From Amborella trichopoda (taxonomy: Eukaryota > Streptophyta > Magnoliopsida > Amborellales > Amborellaceae), in NCBI RefSeq assembly GCF_000471905.2, contig NW_006500356.1, positions 616,390 through 680,389 of the forward strand: a stretch of 64,000 nt of DNA, written 5' to 3'. The position numbers were made by a program, and so were the translations under genes. Position 1 is the first letter of the stretch. Each line of letters starts with the position of its first letter. Of the stretch, positions 54,863 through 64,000 are shown piece after piece. Below the pieces are notes generated by a model. It did no database searches. It had not been told where the DNA came from and saw only the letters and a program-made list of their open reading frames with translations.

Positions 54863-55282
54863 TGGCTTAGAAAAATATAAAATGATATGATTGGAACCGC
54901 CTAATTTATTTGTTATATTATTGATAACTTATTCTCAAAAAATACTTTTTATTGGCTATGTATTACTAGGGAATCATCGATTTATTGTATGAATGACTAA
55001 GCTGTATTAACAACAAATAGCCAAAACCTGGTTTTGCATCTTCATGGTGCCAAATAGGGTACTTTTCGATTTTTATCTTCATGGTGCCAAACCGGGTATA
55101 TTTCACATACTAGGCTCTTTCAGCAGCCAGCCAAACAACATTGTTATCAAAATCAGCTTTTACATGTACTAGAATCTGCAAAACTAGGTATTGCGAGAAA
55201 CCCAGGATTTGTGTATCCTGGGATCCAAACGACCCATTAGGGTGTGGGTGATCGATGAACTTTTTGGGAGTAGAAAGTCTTA
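54863..55282. other. Intergenic DNA with a short direct repeat
   Basis: TCTTCATGGTGCCAAA occurs twice (about 55041 and 55077). The adjoining GATCCAAACGACCCATTAGG resembles an element end, but no partner was found. Confidence 0.4.
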
Positions 55283-56702
55283 GGGACCGTTTGGATGCCT
55301 AGAAATATATTGTTTGTGACATATATTATGGGCGTAATACATTATTGCGTAATACATTACTTGTAAATAGATTGTCACTATTTGAGTAGTATTTAGATGC
55401 AACTTGAGAAATACATTGCTACTGTTTGGCTATGTATGGAAGAAATATGAAAAATACATTACCATCCAAATATGACAAATATGGCTATGTTTGGTTAACA
55501 TGATTAGACTTTGGTTTCAACATGATAAGTCATTGAAATAATATGATTGGAATAACATGATTTTGTTGTGATAAGCTTTATTTTTATTTATTTTTTATAG
55601 AAGCCTTTCAAATATCTCTCTATATATAATTTCAAATACGCAATAAATTTATGATATCAAAATCAAAATCTTTATGGTACAAGTTAAGAAATTGGAAGAA
55701 GTTATATTAATAAACTAGAAGGTTTGGTAATTGCAGTAGAAAAATTTGAAGCATTAGAAGAAGCTAAATATGTATCTTATTCCAATTGAGTTTTTACTAA
55801 CCTCTTATGATGATTATTTGTGTGAATTTTTTTATTATGATTGTGTTATATAATTTCCCATCAATTATCAATTATTATTATTATTAATATTTTTTTTTTA
55901 TATGAGAGTTGATGGCGAGCTACAACCTAAATTGGAGATAGTGGGATGTATAAAAGTTTTTATTATGATTGCAGTAGAAAATTGTTCCTCATCAAGTTAT
56001 ACAGTTGTTCAAATCAATTTATATTTCTCCAAACTTTCACTTACTAATTCTTAAAAAATTTTGTTTTTACATGAGAGTCAGATGAGGGCTACAACCAAAT
56101 TGGGAATAGAGGGATGTAGATATTTTTTATTATGAATGCAGTAGAAAATTATCCTCGTACATCTGTTTAAATCAATTTAGATTCCCTTACATATCCCCTA
56201 CTTTCACTTTATATTTACTTTACATATCCCCTACTTTCACTTTATATTTACTTTAAGCGGAGATAGGACAGAAAGACCCAAGCGAAAATTTACAAAGATT
56301 TCCAAAATTACTCATCAACCTGCTAATAGATTTTTTGAAAAATTTACAAAGATTTACAAATATTACCATCAACCTGTTAATAGATTTTTCGGCCCTTACT
56401 GTATGTAATGGATTTTGGATACACGAAAGAAGATTTTCAAAGATTACTCGTCAACCTGTTAATAGATTTTTCACCCTTCAGCGGTTAATGGATTTAGTAA
56501 TTTTTGGAAAAATCTAGGAACCCTGTGATTTTTGGGAAAATCTAGATACCCTTTACTGATTAATAGATTTCGTGATTTTTGAGAAAAATCTAGATAATGT
56601 CAGATAATATCTTTCCATTTCCTTATTATTAGAGTGTACCCAAATAATGTAAATGTCATATTTTCTTGTAATCTATTAAGTTTCACATACTCAAACCGCC
56701 AC
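55283..56702. mobile_element. PIF/Harbinger-like non-autonomous element, single copy
   Basis: The 1,420-bp element begins GGGACCGTTTGGATGCC and its inverted right end reads GTGGCGGTTTGAGTATG, with TTA immediately outside both ends (55280-55282 and 56703-56705), the target typical of PIF/Harbinger. Near the left end are GTAATACATTA repeats. The interior (TCCAAACATAGCC-type phrases, AACATGATTAGACTTTGG, TTTCAAATACGCAATAAATT) corresponds in inverse orientation to 4360-5920 and 5925-7400. No transposase frame is seen, so movement would need an autonomous partner. Confidence 0.75.
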
Positions 56703-56705
56703 TTA

Positions 56706-58430
56706 AAGTTGGACCAAATCAGAGCCCCACGTTCGATAGGAACCTGTCATCCTTTTCAACAGAAAATGGAACTTGGGCGATTTTATTTTTTTTAAAAGGA
56801 AATTTATCATACTGCCTAAACTATATGGTCTATTTATTTTATCCATTTATGACTAAATCACGTTGTTTTTAGTATTTTGAAATTAAACCAAAAGATATTT
56901 GTATAGTGTTTGCGTTCTCTTATGATTTTGATAGATTTTTATTTTTTATTTTTTGGGTAGTTCAATGGAAATACAGCCCTATTAAAATTGTTAGTAGTTT
57001 TTTAAGGTGATATGTGAGAATAGAAGTACACGGTAAGAATGGGACTCTAAATGTCACATTGCGGTGCCTTGTTCGCATCGATGGCTTCTTCCTAGAGCCT
57101 ATTCGCATTTTTAGCTACTTCCATTGGAAATACCACAAGCTCAGATGGTTAAATGCTTTGGATATTATGCTTTCGTGGGAGTATATTGTACACTTATTCT
57201 CCTAAACATAAAGCTTATTTGGGAAGATTTTTCTTTTACTTGAAATTTTGAGAATCGCCTAAAAATTACGAGATGTTTTAAAAAAAACATTTTAATTTTA
57301 AGTTTTCTAACATTTAGATCTCACAATTAAAAAATTAGACACTTTCCATTCAATCTTGAGGCATTAGTTTTTTCCAGCCTATAGAGAATGCCACTTGGAA
57401 ATATATTTTTATTACATTTAATATGAGAGTTGGAGAGGTTAACATTCCGAAATGTTGGGTACTTAAAGTACTCCTAGATGGGGTTTTAGTATGCTCCCTA
57501 GGGAGCACGAAATATTTCATCTTACTTGTGCGGGTTTAATATCTCAACTCATTACTGTCGCTCACTCTGCCCTACTTGAGAAATGCTAATGGAAAATGAG
57601 TATTTTATAATCCCCAAAATGAAAAAATAAATTTTTTTCGTTATGTTACAACAATAAAAAGGAAATAGGAAAACCACATTTATTTTTGAAAAAATAAAAG
57701 TTGTCAATATTGTAAATTTTTTACTCACGTCTCACTTTTTTAATACCACAATAAACTATTTTAATTTTATTTTATTTTTCGATAAATAGGATTAAACTCA
57801 AGTTTGGGGTGTCGGTATTTCACGTACCTATAAAAAATACAAGATATACATCTGAAATATTAAAATAACCAAAATACCTCCGAAATTGTTGGAATATTTT
57901 GGCCATTTTGCATACTAAATAATTTCTTATATTTATAGATGCATAATTGAGAGAAGTATGAATGTCCTAAAATTAAGCTTAATTTGATATATTGAAAAAC
58001 TTAAATAAGATATGTGCTCCTAAAAAGTGGAACTTGAGTGTAAAATATGAAATAATTTTTAAATTTTGATAATAAAATAAAAATTTTCAACATCTCATTA
58101 GAAAAAGGTAAATTTATCGGACTAAAGATTTGAATTATTCAACAATTTTTTCTATACTTTTTGAACTAATTTTAAATATCCCATAAGTCTCTTGATCAAA
58201 TTTCAAATTGCACTCCTCAAAATGGGGCTTTAAAATTTGTGAAGAACACCTTGATAAAATGTCAAATAGCCTCAATTTCTAGTTGCAATTTGATAAATCT
58301 CCATTAAAAAAAAAAAAAGTCCCTGAATGAATCCAAACTGGCCCTAATATTGCCAGCTAGGTTTTGGTGGACTTGAAAAACACGAGTGAGAAGTTGAGGA
58401 GTATTAGCCCCCTTAATGCGTGAGGATGAT
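56706..58430. other. AT-rich intergenic DNA with diverged repeats
   Basis: 57180-57560 is related to 35440-35830. 57830-57935 has ATTAAAATAACCAAAATACC and GGAATATTTTGGCCATTTTG as an inverted pair like that at 27005-27055, so it may be another member of that hairpin family. No gene was recognised; the frame at 57014-57205 is unsupported. Confidence 0.4.
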
Positions 58431-58433
58431 ATT

Positions 58434-58734
58434 CTCCCGATCAGAACAACATGTTGGTTTCACCATCGGACGGTAGATAGGTGGCCTGCATGTTATGCTC
58501 CATGTTACACACTCATCAAGGAAAATTGTTTGGTGCGTCCAAGCCCGCACCTGCACCTGTTATTATGCGGGCTTGGAGATCTACACAGTCCACCAATCTC
58601 CCGAGCAGAACAACATGTTAGTTCCACCATCGGATGGTAGATAGGTGGCATGCATATTATGCTCCATGTTACACACTCATCAATGTCGGAAGGAAAATTA
58701 TTATGCGGGCTTGGAGATCTACACAGTCCACCAA
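58434..58734. repeat. Tandem duplication, about 164-bp unit, with a GC-rich hairpin
   Basis: Units start CTCCCGATCAGAACAACATG at 58434 and CTCCCGAGCAGAACAACATG at 58598. The second lacks about 27 bp and has a few substitutions. In the first unit, CCAAGCCCGCA (58539-58549) and TGCGGGCTTGG (58566-58576) form a perfect 11-bp inverted repeat with a 16-base loop. The second unit keeps only the right arm. Confidence 0.8.
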
Positions 58735-59318
58735 AATCAAGTCACATAAATAACAACCCTCTAAAGATAAAGTAAAATCAACCGTTCAAATAATTTCTCC
58801 AAAACATATCATTTGTTGTTTTTAAAATTTATTTGTTTTTACAATTAATAATGGCTATATTATATATTTTTTAAAAATTAAAATCAAATTTTATTTCAAA
58901 AATAAATTATCAAGGGGTGGATATTTCGTGGACTCATAAAAACCGTGTCCATATCGGGAATATATACCACGAGACCATTTATTTTTGATATCCTGTCAAG
59001 TAAATTTGAATTAGAAAAGACTCACGAAATTAAAAAAATTATTTGAGCATTGTGCAAAGTCTTAGCCATTTAAATTTGCATTTGACGGCTGGGAGTTGGT
59101 GTGACCTCAATGTGTCAAAAGGAGATGGTCTCATCTTCCAGTTTCTCAAACATCTCTTCTCCGTGCCATAACGGTGGCCATAATTGCTGCCATCAAAATT
59201 TAGAGAGAGAAACAAAGAAAGGGGGCATATGCGGAATAGAAAGGGAGAGACTCCCGACGTTTTAGAGAGAGAGAGGACGCAGCTGCTGTTGACAGTTTAG
59301 GGGAGCAAGCGTAGAGTG
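58735..59318 (+). other. Promoter/5' leader region of the putative gene at 59319
   Basis: AT-rich to about 59100, then a shift to balanced composition with GAGAGA tracts at 59200-59275 just before the start codon, the same leader style seen at the neprosin gene and the Rab fragment. No clear TATA box could be chosen. Confidence 0.4.
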
Positions 59319-59525
59319 ATGAAAACTTTTGCTTTGCCAACTTCTATCTACCCCCGAATTAATGGCGCTCTCTTTCTTTCTAGGCACCAAAAAGGACAAC
59401 AATTCCTTCTTTCTCGCTCTGCACGCTTCCTTTCTCCCTCTCCTACTTTACTTTGCCGAGTATCTGCTTCAGAGAGGCCCACGCTTGCTGCTTATCTCTT
59501 TTCTCCAATGGCCATGGCACCTCAG
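59319..59525 (+). CDS. Probable first exon of an unidentified plastid-targeted protein (partial)
   Basis: The ATG at 59319 opens 69 codons ending at CAG before a GTATGC donor (59526). The peptide starts MKTFALPTSIYPRINGALFL and ends LFSPMAMAPQ. It is rich in Ser, Arg, Leu and Pro with no acidic residue except one Glu in SERP, which is what a chloroplast transit peptide looks like. The GA-rich leader just upstream supports a real gene start. No mature-protein domain is reached, and no following exon was recognised up to 64000, where an old Copia remnant fills the sequence, so the next exon would lie beyond the window or was missed. A second in-frame Met run (MAMAPQ) could be an alternative start for a non-plastid form. 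Confidence 0.5.
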
Positions 59526-60114
59526 GTATGCTCTGTCTATACTCTGCATATTCCAATACTGATTGGTATTGTTTTGTGTTTGTGTCCTATATCTGTAGTT
59601 TTTTTTTTTTTTTGGGTTTTTTTTCTTTTCTTTTCTTTTCTTAGGGTGTTTTGATGCAACCATGGAGATTCTAGTAGTGGTGTTTGGTAAAATAGATTGA
59701 AACCCATGATAGGATTTTGGTTGTGGGTTGATGAAAATCACGAAAACCCATATCGGCTACTATGCAAATTCTGGTAATGGGTTGATGAAAGTGATGGAAA
59801 CATGTTTCTCATGGGTTTCCAATCTGGTACTCTTTACTTTACTCCAGATAAAGTTTAGAAACCCAGTCTCCAGGTTGAAAATTTGAAGTTAATTTCTCCT
59901 TTGGAAAAAAATTAATTGTTTTCGATGGGCATGGGATGCTACACTCTTCTGCATTAGCAATGGGGAAAGCGTGAGAAGATAGAAAATTAAATAGCAAAAG
60001 AAAACGAGAGATAAAGATAGATGATGCAAGAGACTGAAGAATTAGAGGATGTCCTTTCATTGTGATTGATGCATGATTATATAGGAGAGACCCCATGGTT
60101 TTACGGCTCACCAC
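59526..60114 (+). other. Probable intron sequence after the putative first exon
   Basis: T-rich start with TTTTCTTTTC runs and a repeated phrase near 59706-59820 (GTGGGTTGATGAAAATCACG and ATGGGTTGATGAAAGTGATG). No exon was recognised. Confidence 0.4.
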
Positions 60115-60399
60115 AAGGTTTCCATAGCAAGTACTTTCCTATATGTTTCATGAATAAAATGATAATCTAGTTCCATAGCATCTACTTGACACACATATCT
60201 CACCATCTTCAACTTGTTCATGAATAAAGTGATAATCTAGTTCAATGTGTTTTGTTCTTGCATAGAAAACAGGATTAGAGGAGGGATTTATTTCACTTTT
60301 ATTATGACAATATAACTTAGGTTCACCAACAAGAATTCCGAAATTTTCAAGTAGATGTCTAAACTTTAAACCATGAAAACATAACCATTGTGGGACTGC

Positions 60400-60490
60400 C
60401 GACCCCCCCCCCCCCTCCTCCCTTCCTCCCTCCCAAAAGAAAAGAAAATAACCAAAAGAAAAAAAAGGAATTTTTTTTTTTTTTTTTTTC
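60400..60490. repeat. Homopolymer-rich patch (poly-C, CT, poly-A, poly-T)
   Basis: A run of about 14 C, then CTCC units, A-rich sequence and a run of about 20 T lie next to each other. The base calls here are likely unreliable. Confidence 0.8.
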
Positions 60491-61375
60491 AGAGATTAGC
60501 AATCCAGGAAAAAACTACACAAATAACCACTTACTGATCATCTATTGCCTGGAATTCCTGCCCAATCAGCATCGTGTAGGGTTCCTAATTAAATTTTGCT
60601 TCTAGATCTTTGGAATAAAATTGCGCATCATAAATGGTTCCCTTAATTTAACCTAAGAATTCATTATGCAGCTTTGAACTGAGCTTGACAATGAGCATGC
60701 ATGAATTTGCAAACTTGATTTACAGCAAAAGTAATGTCGGGTTGAGTAAAAGTCAATTACTAAGGCCTCCAACCTTGCTTCTATATCTTAGGGGATCTTT
60801 AATGAGAACCCCTTCATTTGCCTTTCATCTCTTTTCCATTTCTGCAGGACTAGATATTGGTTTGCAGGACTTCATTTCAAACTTAGACAAGAGTTCCAAA
60901 GCATATTTTTGTTGTGTCAACTTGATGCCAATTGATGTTCTTTCAACTTTTAATTCCAAGAAAATATATGACCCCTCTGTGATCTTTCATTTCAAAATTC
61001 AGACTTAGTGTACCCTCCAAGTCTTGATCTCTTTCAAATTGTTTTGATAATGAAGACATCATCAACATATAAAAGAACATTTTCACTTCCTTGATCAGTC
61101 TTCTTTGTAAATGAAGAAATATAAGCAATGCATCTCTTGAAGCCCTGTCACCTGATACCTTCACTAAATCTATCAAACCATACACTAAATGCCTCTTTTG
61201 GCCCATCTATAGCCCTTTTAAATTTGCATGCAAAATCATACTTCATTGCCTTGTTATAACCAAGTGGTTGTTCCATATATCTTCTTCATTCAATTCTCCA
61301 TGGAGGAAATCATGTTTTACATCTATTTGACAAAGTTTCCATTTCATAGAAATTAGCCAATGCAATATTAAATCT

Positions 61376-61610
61376 TACTTGGTGACTCGGGCTTGGACTC
61401 CGCCAAGTCGCTCAGACCCGGCACTGTACGTATTCCTGTTAAAAAACCCTAGGACTCACCCTAGTTCCATCAGGTTAGGACCCTACTATGTTATTTTTTA
61501 GAGACTTGACCTAGTCTTGGCAAGACTCGGTCTAGTAGGACCACAAACTTGGATTCATACCCCTACAGTCTTGACCTAAGTTCGAGTTTTAAATACTGGT
61601 CTTATTATTC
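61376..61610. other. GC-richer insertion-like patch in the Copia remnant
   Basis: Contains GACTCGGGCTTGGACTCCGC and ends near GAGTTTTAAATACTGG. Word content resembles 24005-24175 (GACTCG, hAT-like ACTG end), suggesting a DNA-transposon fragment. The ends are not confirmed. Confidence 0.3.
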
Positions 61611-62035
61611 TAATTTTTACACATATTACGGGCGACGTAGAAGGCATCTCCAATTTTCCCCATGCAAAATTTAGAATTACTATTGCTCAACTTTTATTTT
61701 GCCCCTGACCATCAAATGAGATGTGCATAGCGCGTCCCCTTCTCTTGAAGCAAGAGGCAGCTCTAGTTCGTTCTGTGCTTCAAACAATTTAGTATTCTCC
61801 ATATTACCATGTCTCTAGCGTCAATAATTTTATATTAGGAACCTATCGGGCTAAAAGTCTCATGTAAGCATTGCCTTAAAGCTGTCCATATCCTTTTGCT
61901 ACTGATGTTGTATGCCTTTCTTTCAATGGTTCTATTTGATTTGCACTTCATTTTTTTTTTGAAGGTCTGTACTTCCTATGCCCATTTGGATCTCACTATA
62001 CTTTTATTTCAAGGTCTAGTAACAATCTCAGATCT

Positions 62036-62075
62036 ATTATTATTATTATTATTATTATTACTATTACTATTCTTA

Positions 62076-62116
<41 letters not shown>

Positions 62117-62131
62117 GTGATTATTATTATT
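62036..62131. repeat. ATT/TTA trinucleotide microsatellite
   Basis: About thirty ATT units with a few interruptions (CTATTACTATTCTTATC, GTGATT). The leucine-rich frame over it is an artefact of the repeat. Confidence 0.95.
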
Positions 62132-63330
62132 TAATGGTACAAAGCTACAATTTCATCGTTTTGTAGCTGGTATCCATCTCTCATCAGCCTTGGCTCCTTC
62201 AAAGAAAACCAAAATTTCACCTTAACAACATTGGCTAAAAGTAAAACCAATTTTTCACCTTAACAACATTGGCTAAAATTAATTGATGACCCTTAAAAAT
62301 TTTGTGTTAGAGCCATTGATCAGCAGGATGCTTAACACTTGGAATTTTCAAACGAATGGATTTTCTTGCAATAGGTGAAGTATTGTACTCATGAAGAGAA
62401 AGATGTTGTGCACCTGTAGATTGCAGTAGGATTAATTCTATATTTGAGGCCAATGTTGGTGATGTGAAGGGAACTTCATCATGAATCGTTAATTGGATCA
62501 GTTGAACCATTGTGTGGTATATGAATTTGCTGCTCTAGACTCATATTGTAGACACATTATCTTTAGAGGATAGAACAATCTTCGACGATGATTCCCTCTC
62601 TGAGTCGTAGTAGACGATGAATGAGCTCCATGAAAATGCATCTTATCAATAGTAAGATGGCAAGATGCATGAACTCTCTTGGTTCGAAGGGACTAACAAT
62701 GAGCTCTTATGTTCATTATTGTAGCCAACCATGAGATGTTCTTCCACAGTGGGAGATAACTTGGGTCTATTAATTTTTAACAATATGGACATAAAAATAA
62801 CATAAGAATAATCGGGTTCTTGTTCTGTAAGCATTAAGCAATAAGCTGTAAGCAATTCACATGCCGAGAATGGTTATATGTAACTTATTAATAACATGTG
62901 TTGATGTGTGAAAAACTTTTGTCCATAGATGTGTCGGAACACCACTATGAAAGAGCATTGATATGCCAGACTTAGTGACATGTCAATACTTTCCATCGAC
63001 AACACCATTTGAGCCTACGTGTTTGGACATGAGAATTGTTGCTTAAGAGGTGAATTCACCTCCCCCGTCACCTCTCAGTTTTCTATTACTTTTTCCATAA
63101 TTCATTTCGATGAAGCTCTTAACTGCTGAAACTTTGAGAAAACCTCATATTTTCGCTTAAGGAAATAAATCCATATAAATGTAGTGTACTCGTTCTCATA
63201 AATCACATAATATTGTGAACCAGAAGGAGAGGAAACATGTGTGACCCCGAATTTCAAAATGTATAAGGTCGAGATGCCTAGCTTATGTCCAGATTCCTTT
63301 TCCCTTGGGCATGGCACTACCCTTGAGGGT

Positions 63331-64000
63331 TTTATGCAGGGGTCATTCTCTTGTTGAGTTCAGGGAGAAGCTTAGGGATGATGTTTGTAGGTCAGGAAGA
63401 GTATCATGGTATATTGTGTACGGCTGTAGGCTCGTGAGAATGAGGGCTAAATCCTCAACAAATTTCCGCGCGGCATGTACATATGATAACCACATTTTGG
63501 GAAGCAACCCTTTAGAGGGACGCGTGTACATGTGCATAGAGAGAATCCCGGATGCAAATCAAGAGATGGACATTTCTAATTTTTATTTTTATTTTCATTT
63601 TCATAGATTCAAGATGATCGCACTACATTATTTGGAGCAAGCAGATCGGGAATAGAGGAGGCAACATTAGAGGGAATTTATCTATCTTTTCTTTTTTTTT
63701 AATTCTTTATTGCCTTTTTGTTTTTGTTTTTTTTAAAAAGAAGGTATGAGTTTGTTTAAATCTTGAAAGAGTCCATTTTTTTTGTAGGAAGGATAAGTCC
63801 CTTTTTTTTTGTGTGAGTTGTTTTTGGCAGGAAGGGTTATCTTTCAGAAATATCTTTTAGAGGAGGAATGGAGTTTGTGTTAAGATAGGAAGTTTATCTT
63901 TTGGTGAGGGACATAGTAGGAATAGAGTTATAGTTTATCTTTCTAAAAGGCAAGAGTAGTGAATAAAAAGGGGTATGCACATTGTAATGGGATGGTTTTT
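63331..64000 (+). other. Unresolved right end, possibly part of another LTR element
   Basis: An open frame from ATG 63310 to 63655 reads MALPLRVLCRGHSLVEFREK and onward, but matches no family I recognise. From about 63660 the sequence is T-rich with repeated AAGTTTATCTTT/GGTTATCTTT phrases and ends in GGGTATGCACATTGTAATGG, a layout like the U3-R part of a plant LTR. The window stops before this can be tested. Confidence 0.3.

Larger units (their letters stand above)
60115..63330 (-). mobile_element. Heavily decayed Ty1/Copia remnant
   Basis: In element sense (minus) there are integrase-like pieces (about 63317-62307), reverse-transcriptase-like pieces (about 61380-60940) and RNase H-like pieces (about 60300-60130), in Copia order. 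Long internal stretches are unrecognisable, and other repeats lie within it, including the ATT microsatellite at 62036. No LTR pair was identified. It is far more broken, and so probably much older, than the element at 39993-45004. Confidence 0.65.

Noticed and set aside
57014-57205. 63-residue frame in AT-rich DNA
   Set aside because: No family match and it borders a dispersed repeat.
59839-60114. Minus-strand frame with a hydrophobic stretch (HPLILQSLASSIFISRFLLL)
   Set aside because: It lies in probable intron/retroelement sequence, has no family match and no supporting exon structure.
61896-62120. Leucine-rich 74-residue frame
   Set aside because: Its second half is the translation of the ATT/TTA microsatellite.
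63310-63655. 115-residue frame near the right end
   Set aside because: I recognise no domain, and the following sequence looks LTR-like; not enough sequence remains to call it a gene.

Overview
This is nuclear DNA from a flowering plant. The protein genes have short exons with GT/AG introns, one is a plant neprosin-family gene and one encodes a plant-type ribosomal protein eS30, and much of the window is plant transposable elements: Ty3/Gypsy chromovirus, Ty1/Copia, a LINE with an RNase H end, Au-like SINE tails, and PIF/Harbinger-, hAT- and Mutator-like non-autonomous DNA elements. The sequence is very AT-rich, with many GA/CT dinucleotide runs. I cannot name the species.

Host genes are few. 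A seven-exon secreted neprosin-domain protein (415 residues) lies at 9385-12415 on the + strand. A three-exon eS30 gene (62 residues) lies at 47224-47791 on the + strand, with one apparent GC-AG intron. At 59319-59525 there is a probable first exon of an unidentified plastid-targeted protein, whose other exons would lie beyond the window. A fragment of a RABA4-type Rab GTPase gene (about 44470-44700) is embedded inside a Copia element.

Layout: 1-9000 is AT-rich DNA with miniature elements, a composite Harbinger-like block (4071-7404) and a 21-bp minisatellite. The neprosin gene with a GA-rich leader and a SINE tail follows. Then come miniature elements (13455-15757); a complete-ended but broken Gypsy element with matching target duplications (16786-22232); an old LTR element with a second LTR nested in it (24382-26724); a 5.4-kb minus-strand LINE (27821-33300); a 5'-truncated LINE with a perfect 19-bp target duplication (37147-37495); a hAT-type miniature element with an 8-bp duplication (38979-39524); a minus-strand Copia element carrying the Rab fragment (39993-45004); miniature elements abutting the eS30 promoter; a recent 294-bp tandem duplication; a solo LTR (50125-50506); a third Harbinger-like copy (55283-56702); the putative plastid-protein exon; and a decayed Copia remnant (60115-63330).

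The host genes do not form a pathway; they are unrelated genes separated by transposon-rich DNA. I did not find a convincing new multi-gene system. The observations I would follow first are the captured Rab fragment lying antisense in a Copia leader, the large related family of roughly 370-bp miniature elements (at least nine copies here), the foldback family whose members sit in A/T runs, and the GC-AG intron in eS30. Two assembly gaps (2093-2729 and 27142-27215) both fall inside inverted-repeat elements.
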